A stretch of DNA of 49,735 nucleotides from Methylobacterium sp. J-077 (GTDB taxonomy: Bacteria; Pseudomonadota; Alphaproteobacteria; Rhizobiales; Beijerinckiaceae). Made by a program: the position numbers and the translations under genes. The first letter of the stretch is position 1; the number at the start of each line of letters is the position of its first letter. Under the pieces are notes generated by a model. That model searched no databases. It worked only from the letters and a program-made list of their open reading frames with translations, and was not told the DNA's origin. The stretch covers positions 1 through 49,735 of the forward strand of contig NZ_JAKSYJ010000156.1 of NCBI RefSeq assembly GCF_022829365.1. Direction: 5' to 3'. Below are positions 1 to 7,160 of this stretch, one piece after another.

Positions 1-99
1 TTTGCGACCGTCTCCACGACCAACATCCCGCGCAAGCCTCCCGTTCGAGCCGGAAGGCATTGTGGATGACTTGTCCTGGGGGTCCCGTTTGGACGCCGA

Positions 100-495
100 T
101 CACCCCGAGAACGGGGTCCTTATTCCACGCCTAATCACAGCGTTGGCGACAGCCGCTCCGTCGTAGACCGGGGCCTCTGGATCGGCCTCGCGCGCCCGCG
201 CGCAACGTTGGAGCAGATGCTCCCGCGTAAGGGCGAGGACGAGCCGCGGATCGATGGGCCGCGAGACGCTGTTCTCGCACCGCAGGAGGACGGACCGGAG
301 CGCGTCGACGATCGCCCGATCGAGCAGGCCGGGATCCGGCTCGCCGGCCTCGCGACGCCGCTCGCGCACGAGGCGCTGGTGCCCCGCGTTCATCTTTCGC
401 AGACGCTCTCGACGCGCGGCCGCAGTGCCTCGGTAGGGGGGCGCGATGCGCCCGGGGCCGGCGTCGAGGTCGGGGGTGGGGATGAAGCTGTTCAT
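100..495 (-). CDS. Hypothetical protein, 131 aa
   Basis: I do not recognise this family. From the ATG at 495 the product is 131 aa, basic and Arg-rich, with a proline-rich N-terminus, a very basic stretch around residues 25-50 (RRERLRKMN, RERRREAGE) and a helical C-terminal half. Third-position GC bias fits a real gene. I preferred the ATG at 495 to an upstream start at 564 because the extra 23 residues look non-coding; no strong ribosome binding site decides it. It lies downstream of the CBASS genes on the same strand but about 550 bp away, with another hypothetical gene between, so I do not count it as part of that operon. Confidence 0.5.
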   Translation of the reverse strand: MNSFIPTPDLDAGPGRIAPPYRGTAAARRERLRKMNAGHQRLVRERRREAGEPDPGLLDRAIVDALRSVLLRCENSVSRPIDPRLVLALTREHLLQRCARAREADPEAPVYDGAAVANAVIRRGIRTPFSG

Positions 496-635
496 GGAGC
501 GATGATGCCACGGCCCCGTGCATGAAACCGCATGACGTGTCATTGCACCATCGCGGCGCGTCACGGCCCGTCACTTGTGCCTTACCCTGTGCGCACAATT
601 CGGCACGGCGTCGGGCCGAGGTCGGGCCTCGGATT

Positions 636-941
636 TCAGGCCGGCACGTAGGAGACGACCGCCCGCATCCCGGGTGGCACGAGCGTGACGTGGACGGTCT
701 GTTCGAGGCTGGCGGCGACGGCGCAAAGTCTCTCCCACCCCCATGCCGAGACGTCCCCGGCCCTTATGTCGGTCCGGACGTGGGAGTCTCGCATGCCGAC
801 CGGGTAGGCCGGCTTCGCCATCCGGCTCGGCTTGGCCGAGGCGACGGCCGCCTTGACCCGGCGGCAGAACGCGTCCCGGTCGCCGCCATCGAGCGAGGCG
901 ATCTCGGCGGTGAATCCGTAGCAACCTTTGCTTGGGAGCAA
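636..941 (-). CDS. Hypothetical protein, about 100 aa
   Basis: Unrecognised small protein with an ordered-looking sequence: an N-terminal GFTAEIASL strand, a helix with FCRRVKAAVASA, and a hydrophobic C-terminus (VHVTLVPPGMRAVVSYV). No signal peptide or membrane segment is visible. The only in-frame start that keeps the whole reading frame is a TTG at 941 with no clear Shine-Dalgarno sequence, so the N-terminus is uncertain and the gene could be a remnant. It sits about 105 bp beyond the end of cap3 on the same strand. Confidence 0.4.
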   Translation of the reverse strand: MLPSKGCYGFTAEIASLDGGDRDAFCRRVKAAVASAKPSRMAKPAYPVGMRDSHVRTDIRAGDVSAWGWERLCAVAASLEQTVHVTLVPPGMRAVVSYVPA

Positions 942-1046
942 TGAACAATGGCGAAGGTTGCTATTCGTGGACTCCAGATGTCGACGACGACATTCATGGA
1001 GAAGCTAGCGGAACCTCGCATGAACCCCATTCTAAAAATGCGCGCT

Positions 1047-1586
1047 TCAAGGTCGAGGTGAACGTCCGTCCTGTCTGGCTGCGTGCATTGCGGGCACCGA
1101 ACCTGATGGGACTGGCTCGGTGACAATGCCCCGGGTCGCCTCGCCACGTCGCGTGTGAAGGGACAGCCATAGGCCATCCGGAAACGAAAGACGCCCTACG
1201 ATACAAAGCAGGAAGCCCGGCAGATGATGGGTCGACTCCCGCACGATGGATGCAATGCTCGTCATGTCCTTGCCGGAAGGGGTTGGCCGGTCCTCCGGAT
1301 GGGTGTGCCAGTCGCCGAGATATTCGAGGCCACGGGCATGAAAGGAATGGATGTCCCGTTGTTCGGAAGCCCGATCCGGCCAGAATCCGTAGCGGCCCCG
1401 TCGATCGCCCTTCCGCGGCCCGGTCGCTTCAAGGACCGTCCAGATCGACGGACGGATCGATCCGAACAGTTGGCCACCAGCTTCCCGATGATAGCATCGC
1501 TTCTGCCGATGCCCGGCGAATGTTGTCAGGGCCTCCGCGGTAATGCGCACCCGGATCTTGCCTGTCTGCAGCGTCAGCGCGTTCAT
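1047..1586 (-). CDS. cap3: Cap3: CBASS JAB/JAMM-type isopeptidase
   Basis: Predicted zinc metalloprotease of the JAB/JAMM (M67-like) fold, 179 aa. The full JAMM signature is visible: Glu35 in REAGGQLFG, His94 and His96 in DWHTHP, Ser104 and Asp107 in PSGKD. In type II CBASS, Cap3 removes the CD-NTase from the targets that Cap2 attaches it to and so tunes immune activation (family knowledge). Translation probably starts at the ATG at 1586, which shares one base with the cap2 stop codon (TAATG), indicating translational coupling; a start at 1601 inside cap2 is the alternative. It is the last gene of the capV-CD-NTase-cap2-cap3 operon. The Arg/Pro-rich last 20 residues look unstructured. Confidence 0.88.
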   Translation of the reverse strand: MNALTLQTGKIRVRITAEALTTFAGHRQKRCYHREAGGQLFGSIRPSIWTVLEATGPRKGDRRGRYGFWPDRASEQRDIHSFHARGLEYLGDWHTHPEDRPTPSGKDMTSIASIVRESTHHLPGFLLCIVGRLSFPDGLWLSLHTRRGEATRGIVTEPVPSGSVPAMHAARQDGRSPRP

Positions 1587-3298
1587 TATGCCTGCCACCA
1601 TGGGCCCGTTGCCATTCCCCCTAGAGGGTCGGGAGTTCCGCGCGTCGCAAGCCACATCGGCGTCCACGATCCCTCGGCATCGGCCAGTGCCGACGCATCG
1701 ACCAGCCAGGATCGCCAGGCGCTCTCGGTCTGCTTGCCCCTAAGGAAATCCAGTACAAGGCGGCTGGTGAGTGCTTCGGCTTGGGCGAGATCGATCGCAC
1801 CGAACGGGGATGTGAGTGCGCCGCATTCGACCGGCCGAGGTTTTCTGCTTTCGGATGCAACCATGCGCGCGTTGCCCGCCGCGTCATATCCGGCGGCAAA
1901 CGAGGTGCCGGGCATCAGCAATGCGGCATGGGACGCAAGCGCATGAGCTTCCATCCATCCGTACACCGCGGGAATACCGTTCCTCGGGGACAACAGGTGA
2001 TGATCGAGGAAAGCGTTCGCCGCCCACGACCCCGTGCAGGCAATGACGAGGTCGAGGTCCGCCAGGGCCGTTGGATCGGACGACAGAAAGGCCTGCAAAG
2101 TGGTATCGAATGCCTTGATCGAGCCGATATCAGGATTCTCGCGAACGAGCGCTTGAGCGAGGGTTGTGGCCTTCAAGCGATGGACGTCACCGGCTCCCAA
2201 TTGATGGCGCCGGATGTTTTCCCAACCGAGCGTCTCCGGATCGACGAGGACGAGATGGCCGACGCCGGACTTGACGATGAGCCGTGCGACACCCGACCCG
2301 AGGGCCCCGCATCCGATGATACCTACGCGCTTGCCCGCTAGGACATCGCGTTCCGCGTAGGGCAGCCGGGTGTTAGCCGCATTGAGGGCTTCGCATCTGA
2401 GACGCCTGAGATCGTAGCGTGAGCAAAGGACAGAGGCAGGAACCTCACCGCGAGGGTAATCCCGCTCCATGACCTTGCGGTGCACCGTTGATCGCTTCAG
2501 GTCGGGTGGATGCGACAGCAGGACCGCAACCGCATGCCGTCGGCCAGACGGCGCCGCGCCAGTCAGCACCAGCGGAAGCACTTTGGGCATCTGTCGGAGC
2601 AGTTCGCCCAGGATCCCGCATCCCTCGGCGGAACGTTCCTCGATGAGGCTCCAGAGTTCCGCACCGCTCTCCGGGTATCGGTCGGGACGAGGTAGGGCGT
2701 TCAGTTCGATAGCGGCCGTTCGACGGAGATGCACGGGGTCCACACCATTCCGATGTCGCCACCATCTCCGTGCCTCGCCGCCCGATGCGAAGACGTAGGT
2801 CATCTTCCTGTTTCCGGTCCATGCCGCGGGTGCAGTGCCGTGGCCGGGCGGCAGCAGGAGCGCCGCCGCGTGATCGGCTGCAGCGTCCTGTGCCCAGTAC
2901 AGACCGAAATCCTCCTCGAAGTCGTCTCGCTCGCCACCGGCTGCGACGTCACGGAGTAGTTGCCGGGCTTCGCCCAAAGCCGAAGCCACCGCCATGACGG
3001 GATCGGACGGGACTTCCGGGTTGCGCAGGCAAAGCTTCCCGTCACGTTCAACGTGCGGCATGCGCTCGGTCTCGCCGGCCAGATGGACCGTCGGCTTCGA
3101 GTATGGGAAAAGGCGGTCGACCACCAATACGATCTCAAGGCCGAGGGTGCGGAGGCGCCAGCCCGCGGAGCCGGCGCCTCCGCGGAGGATCGGGTCGTCA
3201 GGCCGGACGCGACCGAGATAGTGACGCCCCAACCCCCGGAACCAGGCATCGATGGCGTCGTGGGGCTCGGTCACGACCGGGGGAACATGTACCGTCAC
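1586..3298 (-). CDS. cap2: Cap2: CBASS E2-E1 fusion ligase
   Basis: Ubiquitin-transfer-like protein of 570 aa that is expected to prime the CD-NTase by joining its C-terminus to cellular targets. The N-terminal E2-like domain (about 1-160) carries a likely catalytic Cys90 in DGKLCLRNPE. A linker region follows, then an E1/ThiF adenylation domain from about residue 320, with the nucleotide loop VGIIGCGALGSG (about 324-335), the ENIRRH motif (360-365) and a candidate E1 catalytic cysteine at 492 (VECGALTSP). The GTG at 3298 is chosen because it overlaps the CD-NTase stop codon as GTGA; an upstream start at 3445 would lie deep in the CD-NTase gene. Domain order and neighbours make the assignment firm. 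Confidence 0.92.
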   Translation of the reverse strand: MTVHVPPVVTEPHDAIDAWFRGLGRHYLGRVRPDDPILRGGAGSAGWRLRTLGLEIVLVVDRLFPYSKPTVHLAGETERMPHVERDGKLCLRNPEVPSDPVMAVASALGEARQLLRDVAAGGERDDFEEDFGLYWAQDAAADHAAALLLPPGHGTAPAAWTGNRKMTYVFASGGEARRWWRHRNGVDPVHLRRTAAIELNALPRPDRYPESGAELWSLIEERSAEGCGILGELLRQMPKVLPLVLTGAAPSGRRHAVAVLLSHPPDLKRSTVHRKVMERDYPRGEVPASVLCSRYDLRRLRCEALNAANTRLPYAERDVLAGKRVGIIGCGALGSGVARLIVKSGVGHLVLVDPETLGWENIRRHQLGAGDVHRLKATTLAQALVRENPDIGSIKAFDTTLQAFLSSDPTALADLDLVIACTGSWAANAFLDHHLLSPRNGIPAVYGWMEAHALASHAALLMPGTSFAAGYDAAGNARMVASESRKPRPVECGALTSPFGAIDLAQAEALTSRLVLDFLRGKQTESAWRSWLVDASALADAEGSWTPMWLATRGTPDPLGGMATGPWWQA

Positions 3299-4323
3299 GC
3301 GTAGCCATGCCCGCCGGATTTGATGACCGCGGGCCCGCTGGTTTTCCCGTCGAGGTCCTTCTCGTCGTCGGGATCGGGTTGAAGACCGAAGAAGTCGGAA
3401 CGGAAGAACCTGTCCCAGGCATTCATCGCCTCTTGATGGGTACAATCGGGATCGTCGACGACGCTGAGGTGGGCGAGCTTCTCGGTGATCTTATTGCGCA
3501 GGAACTCCGTCTTAGCGTCCCCGGCCTCGGCGATGCGTTCGTTCAGCGTCGGATGGTCGACCGCGCTATTCCAGGCGAGCCGATCGCGAATGGCGACGAG
3601 AACGTCCCTAAGGGCCTCGTCGTCCCGTTCAAGACGCTCGACGAAATGATCGCTCACCAACCGCGAGAGCGCGAAGCCGCTGGCGATCTTTCCCTTCCAA
3701 TGCGGCCGGCTGCGGGCGAAGGCCTTGACCAGCCGCACCACCCTGACGAACTGCCCGCGATCGCCGTTTGCCGAGGCATCGCCGTACAGTTCATTGTTGC
3801 GGCGCTTAAACCATTTGGTGACATTGAGGGCGTCTGACGGCTTCCAGTCCGCCCCGGCGAGTTCGAAGGTTTCGGTGACGACGCCGGTCCATTGATCCTT
3901 CGTCCGGGTCCGACGGTAGACCGGGACGTCCACGTGATAACCGCCGCTGTAGTAAACGCGGACGCAGTTCGTCCGCACCTCCGGCTTGTCGTTGAAGAAA
4001 TCGTCCTGCAGGGCCGCACAGACCATCTTGCGGACGTTGAGCGCGGATCTGTCGGCACCGCGGTCGCCGACGAGCGCCGCCTTCTCGAAGTAGGCTCCGT
4101 CGTCGATATCGAAGTCTCCGTCCCCATCCTGGATCATGGTCCGCATGGAGTAGGACCCTTGGGTCTGCGAACCGAACGGCGCCGGCTCATCATCCCGGAT
4201 CAGACCGCGGCGGAGTCGCTTGCGGTTGGCCTTGGCCTTGGACAGAATGTCCGAGCGACCGTCGTCGTCCATCCGCACCCGCTCCTTGTGGAAGCCGCGG
4301 ACCTCTGCGTTGGTGTTCCTCAT
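3295..4323 (-). CDS. CD-NTase (DncV-like cyclic nucleotide synthase)
   Basis: cGAS/DncV-like nucleotidyltransferase, 342 aa, which on infection should make a cyclic di- or trinucleotide that switches on CapV. The nucleotidyltransferase core is clear: a GS motif at 51-52 (FGSQTQGSYSMRT), catalytic Asp72 and Asp74 in DFDIDDG, and a third acidic residue Asp132 in YHVDVPVY. The C-terminus ends Gly-His-Gly-Tyr-Ala, a small flexible tail of the kind Cap2 conjugates (inference). The ATG at 4323 shares a base with the capV stop (TGATG) and has GGGAG 8 nt upstream; a GTG one codon earlier is possible. Pairing with a patatin effector suggests cGAMP as product, but the sequence alone does not prove which nucleotide is made. 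Confidence 0.92.
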   Translation of the reverse strand: MRNTNAEVRGFHKERVRMDDDGRSDILSKAKANRKRLRRGLIRDDEPAPFGSQTQGSYSMRTMIQDGDGDFDIDDGAYFEKAALVGDRGADRSALNVRKMVCAALQDDFFNDKPEVRTNCVRVYYSGGYHVDVPVYRRTRTKDQWTGVVTETFELAGADWKPSDALNVTKWFKRRNNELYGDASANGDRGQFVRVVRLVKAFARSRPHWKGKIASGFALSRLVSDHFVERLERDDEALRDVLVAIRDRLAWNSAVDHPTLNERIAEAGDAKTEFLRNKITEKLAHLSVVDDPDCTHQEAMNAWDRFFRSDFFGLQPDPDDEKDLDGKTSGPAVIKSGGHGYA

Positions 4324-5453
4324 CACTTGCTCTCCCAGGTCAGGCCGTCCACCGGCATCGTTGGCAAATCCATCATGAGCGACCGGACCATCTGGCCGTC
4401 GGGATTGCGGGGATCGTCGCAGGAGCTCTTCGTGATGTCCGCATCCGAGCAGGCCTGCTGAACAAGCCGCGCGATGGCTCCCTTCCGCGTGTCGTCCAAG
4501 GCGAGGAACGGCATCATCTCGGCCGGGACGTCCTTCTTCGGGAAGCGAAGCGTGCGCACCGGCCGGCCCAGGTCCGTGAGGACGTTCGAGAGGAGCCTCG
4601 CCATGTTATCGTAGGCGAATTCCTGCGCAGAGATGCTCAACGGGGCCACGTCCGCGCCGAGCTTCCATCCGAGCATGGATCGATGGGCATGCGCCCCATC
4701 GATGTGCTCGCCTTCGGGCCTGGAACAGGTGCCGAGGGAGAAGATCTCGATCGGCTGGTCGCGCTCGGCGACCATGAGCGCATCGATAAGGCCGACCAGG
4801 ATCGGGTTGTTGGCCCAGAGTCCGCCGTCGGCGAAGACCTGCTTCAGTCCATGCGTCGCCATCGGATCGTCGATGCTCGCGAGGGAGCGATAGATCGGCG
4901 CCGCGCTCGAAGCGAGGCAGACGTCGGCCAGGGGGTATTTGTCATCGCGGACGCCGCTTTTGGGCGTCTTCTTGAAGACCCAGGCACGATGCGTCTTCAT
5001 CAGGACGCTGGGGATCGAGAGCGAGATGCCGCGACGTTCGAAGACGTCGAGCATGGTGACGTCCCCCAGGACACCGTGAAGGGCATTCCTGAGGGCGCGG
5101 TCCCCGGCGCGGACGAAGGTCCGTCCCCTGAAGGCCCGGTAGATCGCGCTGCCCGTTCCCTTAATCCGGTGCGGGAATATGGCCGCACCATGCTTCTCGT
5201 AGAGGGCCATCACGTCGCCGAGCGGCTTGCCGACGGCCAGGGCGCACGCAACGATGGCACCAGTGCTCGTTCCCGTGATGAGATCGAACCCCCCTCCGAG
5301 ATCAAGGGCATCCTTCTTCCTCGTGAGCGCGAAATGCGTGACCAGGCGATCGAGGAACGCAGCGGTGTAGATGCCGCGCATGCCCCCGCCATCGAGGCTC
5401 AGGACCCTGTATGGCCTCGGCGTTAATGCCTGCGGTTTGTCATCCTCGACCAT
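4323..5453 (-). CDS. capV: CapV: patatin-like phospholipase, CBASS effector
   Basis: Patatin-family lipase of 376 aa that is expected to degrade membrane phospholipids when it binds the CD-NTase product, killing the infected cell. The oxyanion-hole glycines are in SLDGGGMRG (about 19-27), the nucleophile is Ser63 in GTSTG, and the catalytic Asp209 is in FADGGLWANNP. The C-terminal 110 residues, beyond the patatin core, are probably the nucleotide-sensing part by analogy with other CapV proteins. It is first in the operon, directly after a promoter and operator at 5471-5514, and its stop codon overlaps the CD-NTase start. No signal peptide is present, as expected for a cytoplasmic effector. 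Confidence 0.92.
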   Translation of the reverse strand: MVEDDKPQALTPRPYRVLSLDGGGMRGIYTAAFLDRLVTHFALTRKKDALDLGGGFDLITGTSTGAIVACALAVGKPLGDVMALYEKHGAAIFPHRIKGTGSAIYRAFRGRTFVRAGDRALRNALHGVLGDVTMLDVFERRGISLSIPSVLMKTHRAWVFKKTPKSGVRDDKYPLADVCLASSAAPIYRSLASIDDPMATHGLKQVFADGGLWANNPILVGLIDALMVAERDQPIEIFSLGTCSRPEGEHIDGAHAHRSMLGWKLGADVAPLSISAQEFAYDNMARLLSNVLTDLGRPVRTLRFPKKDVPAEMMPFLALDDTRKGAIARLVQQACSDADITKSSCDDPRNPDGQMVRSLMMDLPTMPVDGLTWESK

Positions 5454-5470
5454 TGCGCTACCCGCAAATC

Positions 5471-5492
5471 AGCTAATACGCTAATTAGCATA
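5471..5492 (-). promoter_or_regulatory. Operator in front of capV
   Basis: A 10-bp perfect palindrome GCTAATTAGC (5480-5489) is flanked by TA-N and N-TA, with a further GCTAAT half-site starting 8 nt earlier (5472). The same arrangement recurs at 6581-6602 in front of capH as GCTGATCAGC. The palindrome centre is about 31 nt from the capV start codon, and the site overlaps the -10 of the predicted promoter, so binding should block transcription. CapH, an XRE protein encoded next door, is the obvious ligand (inference). Confidence 0.75.
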
Positions 5493-5514
5493 TTCGCGTT
5501 TCTCCGGGAGTCAA
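5487..5514 (-). promoter_or_regulatory. Predicted sigma70-type promoter of the capV operon
   Basis: Reading the minus strand, TTGACT (5514-5509) is followed after 16 nt by TATGCT (5492-5487), matching the sigma70 consensus at five and four of six positions. Transcription would start near 5480, giving a leader of about 27 nt before the capV ATG at 5453. The -10 is embedded in the palindromic operator. Confidence 0.5.
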
Positions 5515-5530
5515 GCAGCCCATGCTACCG

Positions 5531-6247
5531 TCACCCGAACAGCGTCGGCTCCACCGGTCGAGCGGTGAGGTATCCGAGCTTGAGCAAGCGAACGCGAGCG
5601 GCGTCGCGCGAGACCTGGAAAGTCTGCATCACCAGGTCCATCAGCGACGTCGCCGCCGCATCCACAACATGGAACGGGGACAACGCGCCGATCGTGTCGA
5701 GGGTTGGACGAAGAAGATCCCGCAATGCGAAGCGGGGCATGAGATAGGCGCCCGAGGCATAGCCGGCCTGCCACTCCATCCAATCCGTGGAAGGGGCATC
5801 GAGGATGCCATCGCGTTTGCAGACGATCCGAAGTTCGTCCGGTGCAGGAAGGAGTTCGCCGGACGAGAAATGAGACTGAAACAACCTGTCATGCAGGCGG
5901 ACGTGGCCGAGCTCGTGTGCCAACGTCGTCCGATACCGGTTTGCGCGTCGATCCTCCGTCGACAGGCTTTCCGTGATTTCGATGATCGGGGACTTGCCGA
6001 TCTGGATGCGGGTTACGCCTTCGACGTCCATCCCATCCGCGGAGAGATCCGAATAGACGTCGAGATGAACGACATGCTGTTCGATCATGAGGCAGAGATC
6101 GTCGGTTGTGATCGGGTACGAGATCTTGCCGCGGTGCTTAAGGAGAAAGGCGGCTGTCAGCGCCTCGCACTCGCGATCGATCTCCATGGGTTCGAAGTGA
6201 GGGCGTTTGGGAAACCGCTTCGTCGCATCCGGCACCCACTGAACCAT
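5531..6247 (-). CDS. capP: CapP: ImmA/IrrE-type metallopeptidase
   Basis: Zinc peptidase of the ImmA/IrrE fold, 238 aa. The HExxH motif is at 111-115 (LAHELGH), and Glu158 in the conserved EWQAGYASGAYLMP stretch is the expected third zinc ligand. In CapH-CapP systems the peptidase cleaves the CapH repressor under DNA damage or a related signal and derepresses CBASS (family knowledge). The gene begins 2 bp after the capH stop and ends about 78 bp before capV, so capH-capP form a regulatory pair directly upstream of the immune operon on the same strand. A general ImmA/IrrE protease acting on another substrate is the alternative, but the shared operators argue for this role. Confidence 0.82.
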   Translation of the reverse strand: MVQWVPDATKRFPKRPHFEPMEIDRECEALTAAFLLKHRGKISYPITTDDLCLMIEQHVVHLDVYSDLSADGMDVEGVTRIQIGKSPIIEITESLSTEDRRANRYRTTLAHELGHVRLHDRLFQSHFSSGELLPAPDELRIVCKRDGILDAPSTDWMEWQAGYASGAYLMPRFALRDLLRPTLDTIGALSPFHVVDAAATSLMDLVMQTFQVSRDAARVRLLKLGYLTARPVEPTLFG

Positions 6248-6249
6248 CG

Positions 6250-6564
6250 CTACCTCGTTGTCTTACGAAAGGCATTGAATAGCTGAACGACTGCGTCTTG
6301 ATCGGCTCCAGACGAACGGATATCTTCAGGAAATGTTCCGGCAAGATAGAAAAGATATTCGGATCTTACATTCAGTGCTTTTGCAAATTGCTCGATTATA
6401 TGATCCGAGCTCGGATTGCGACGATTTTTTTCTATATCGTTAAGATATTGAGGCGATATTGGCTTGCCATCTTCTTCTCTTAATATCATCGCCGCTAGTT
6501 CCTTCTGACTTATTCCTTTTTCCTTTCGTGTCCCCAAAATAAAGGATCCAAACGTCTCTGGCAT
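6250..6564 (-). CDS. capH: CapH: XRE-family repressor of CBASS
   Basis: Small DNA-binding protein of 104 aa with a helix-turn-helix over about residues 8-72 (SQKELAAMI, then ISPQYLNDIEKNRRNPS as recognition region) and a short C-terminal tail that could dimerise and contain the CapP cleavage site, as in DdrO and ImmR repressors. The ATG at 6564 has GGGAG about 8 nt upstream. The operator 17-38 nt upstream implies autoregulation, and its copy before capV implies control of the immune genes. Base composition is strongly atypical: 180 nt at 6361-6540 are about 39% GC, against about two-thirds in the surroundings, which points to recent horizontal origin. Confidence 0.82.
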   Translation of the reverse strand: MPETFGSFILGTRKEKGISQKELAAMILREEDGKPISPQYLNDIEKNRRNPSSDHIIEQFAKALNVRSEYLFYLAGTFPEDIRSSGADQDAVVQLFNAFRKTTR

Positions 6565-6580
6565 GCCCGTGCTCCCGTCA

Positions 6581-6602
6581 AGCTGATATGCTGATCAGCG
6601 TA
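6581..6602 (-). promoter_or_regulatory. Operator in front of capH
   Basis: GCTGATCAGC (6590-6599) is a perfect 10-bp palindrome inside TA-N...N-TA (6587-6602), with an additional GCTGAT half-site 8 nt before it (6582). It matches the capV operator at all positions of the consensus TA-N-GCTRATYAGC-N-TA. On the minus strand a weak promoter, CGGACA (6625-6620), 17 nt, TACGCT (6602-6597), would have its -10 covered by the site, the same geometry as at capV. Confidence 0.72.
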
Positions 6603-6785
6603 GCACGCGGAGGATTCGGTGTCCGTTGCGAACGTGTCGCGAATTGAACTCGGTAAATGCCCACGATCGGTAGCGTTGGCTGAGGGCTTGCGAACTATGT
6701 CCGCTCTGAGGGCTCCGACGAAGCTCTGAACCGGCGCGCGGATCTCTCGAGTTCTCTCGAACGACAGAAGGAGCACCTGCGGACG

Positions 6786-7049
6786 GTGAAGGCGGGGGCT
6801 TTCTGGCTTCGCGTCATCCAGGAGATCCGGAAGATCCTGCCGGAGGGCGAGCCGCTGCACGTGAGCGGCATCACCCAGATGATCGACGCGGACCTTGTCC
6901 AAGAGGCCGGCGAGCACGTGCAGGTCTGGAGCGTTCAGACGGTCAGGGGGGCCATCGACGAGCGGATGTACCGCAACCGGTATTTCGTGAGCGAGGGCGC
7001 CGGACGCTATCGGAGGCGCAGGCCGGAGGACGGCGGGATCGCCGCCTGA
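6786..7049 (+). CDS. Hypothetical protein, possible winged-helix; N-terminus may be broken
   Basis: From a GTG at 6786 the frame encodes 87 aa with a compact helix-rich pattern (FWLRVIQEIRKILPEGEPL, then VQTVRGAIDERMYRNRYFV) ending in a basic tail; this resembles a small winged helix, but I do not recognise the family. The same frame stays open upstream to a stop at 6681-6683 and reads like a coiled coil (NRRADLSSSLERQKEHL) with no usable start codon, while an ATG at 6697 lies in another frame. The gene may therefore have lost its original start by frameshift. It is on the opposite strand between capH and the second patatin. Confidence 0.45.
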   Translation: MKAGAFWLRVIQEIRKILPEGEPLHVSGITQMIDADLVQEAGEHVQVWSVQTVRGAIDERMYRNRYFVSEGAGRYRRRRPEDGGIAA

Positions 7050-7160
7050 GGCCCATTGAGTCCCGCGGTGTCCCGACGACCTGCGATGAGACACAGGCAT
7101 CCATTTTGGGAGCCGTGTCCGCAGACCTCACCTTGGCTTCATGTGCAATACGTTCGACGA

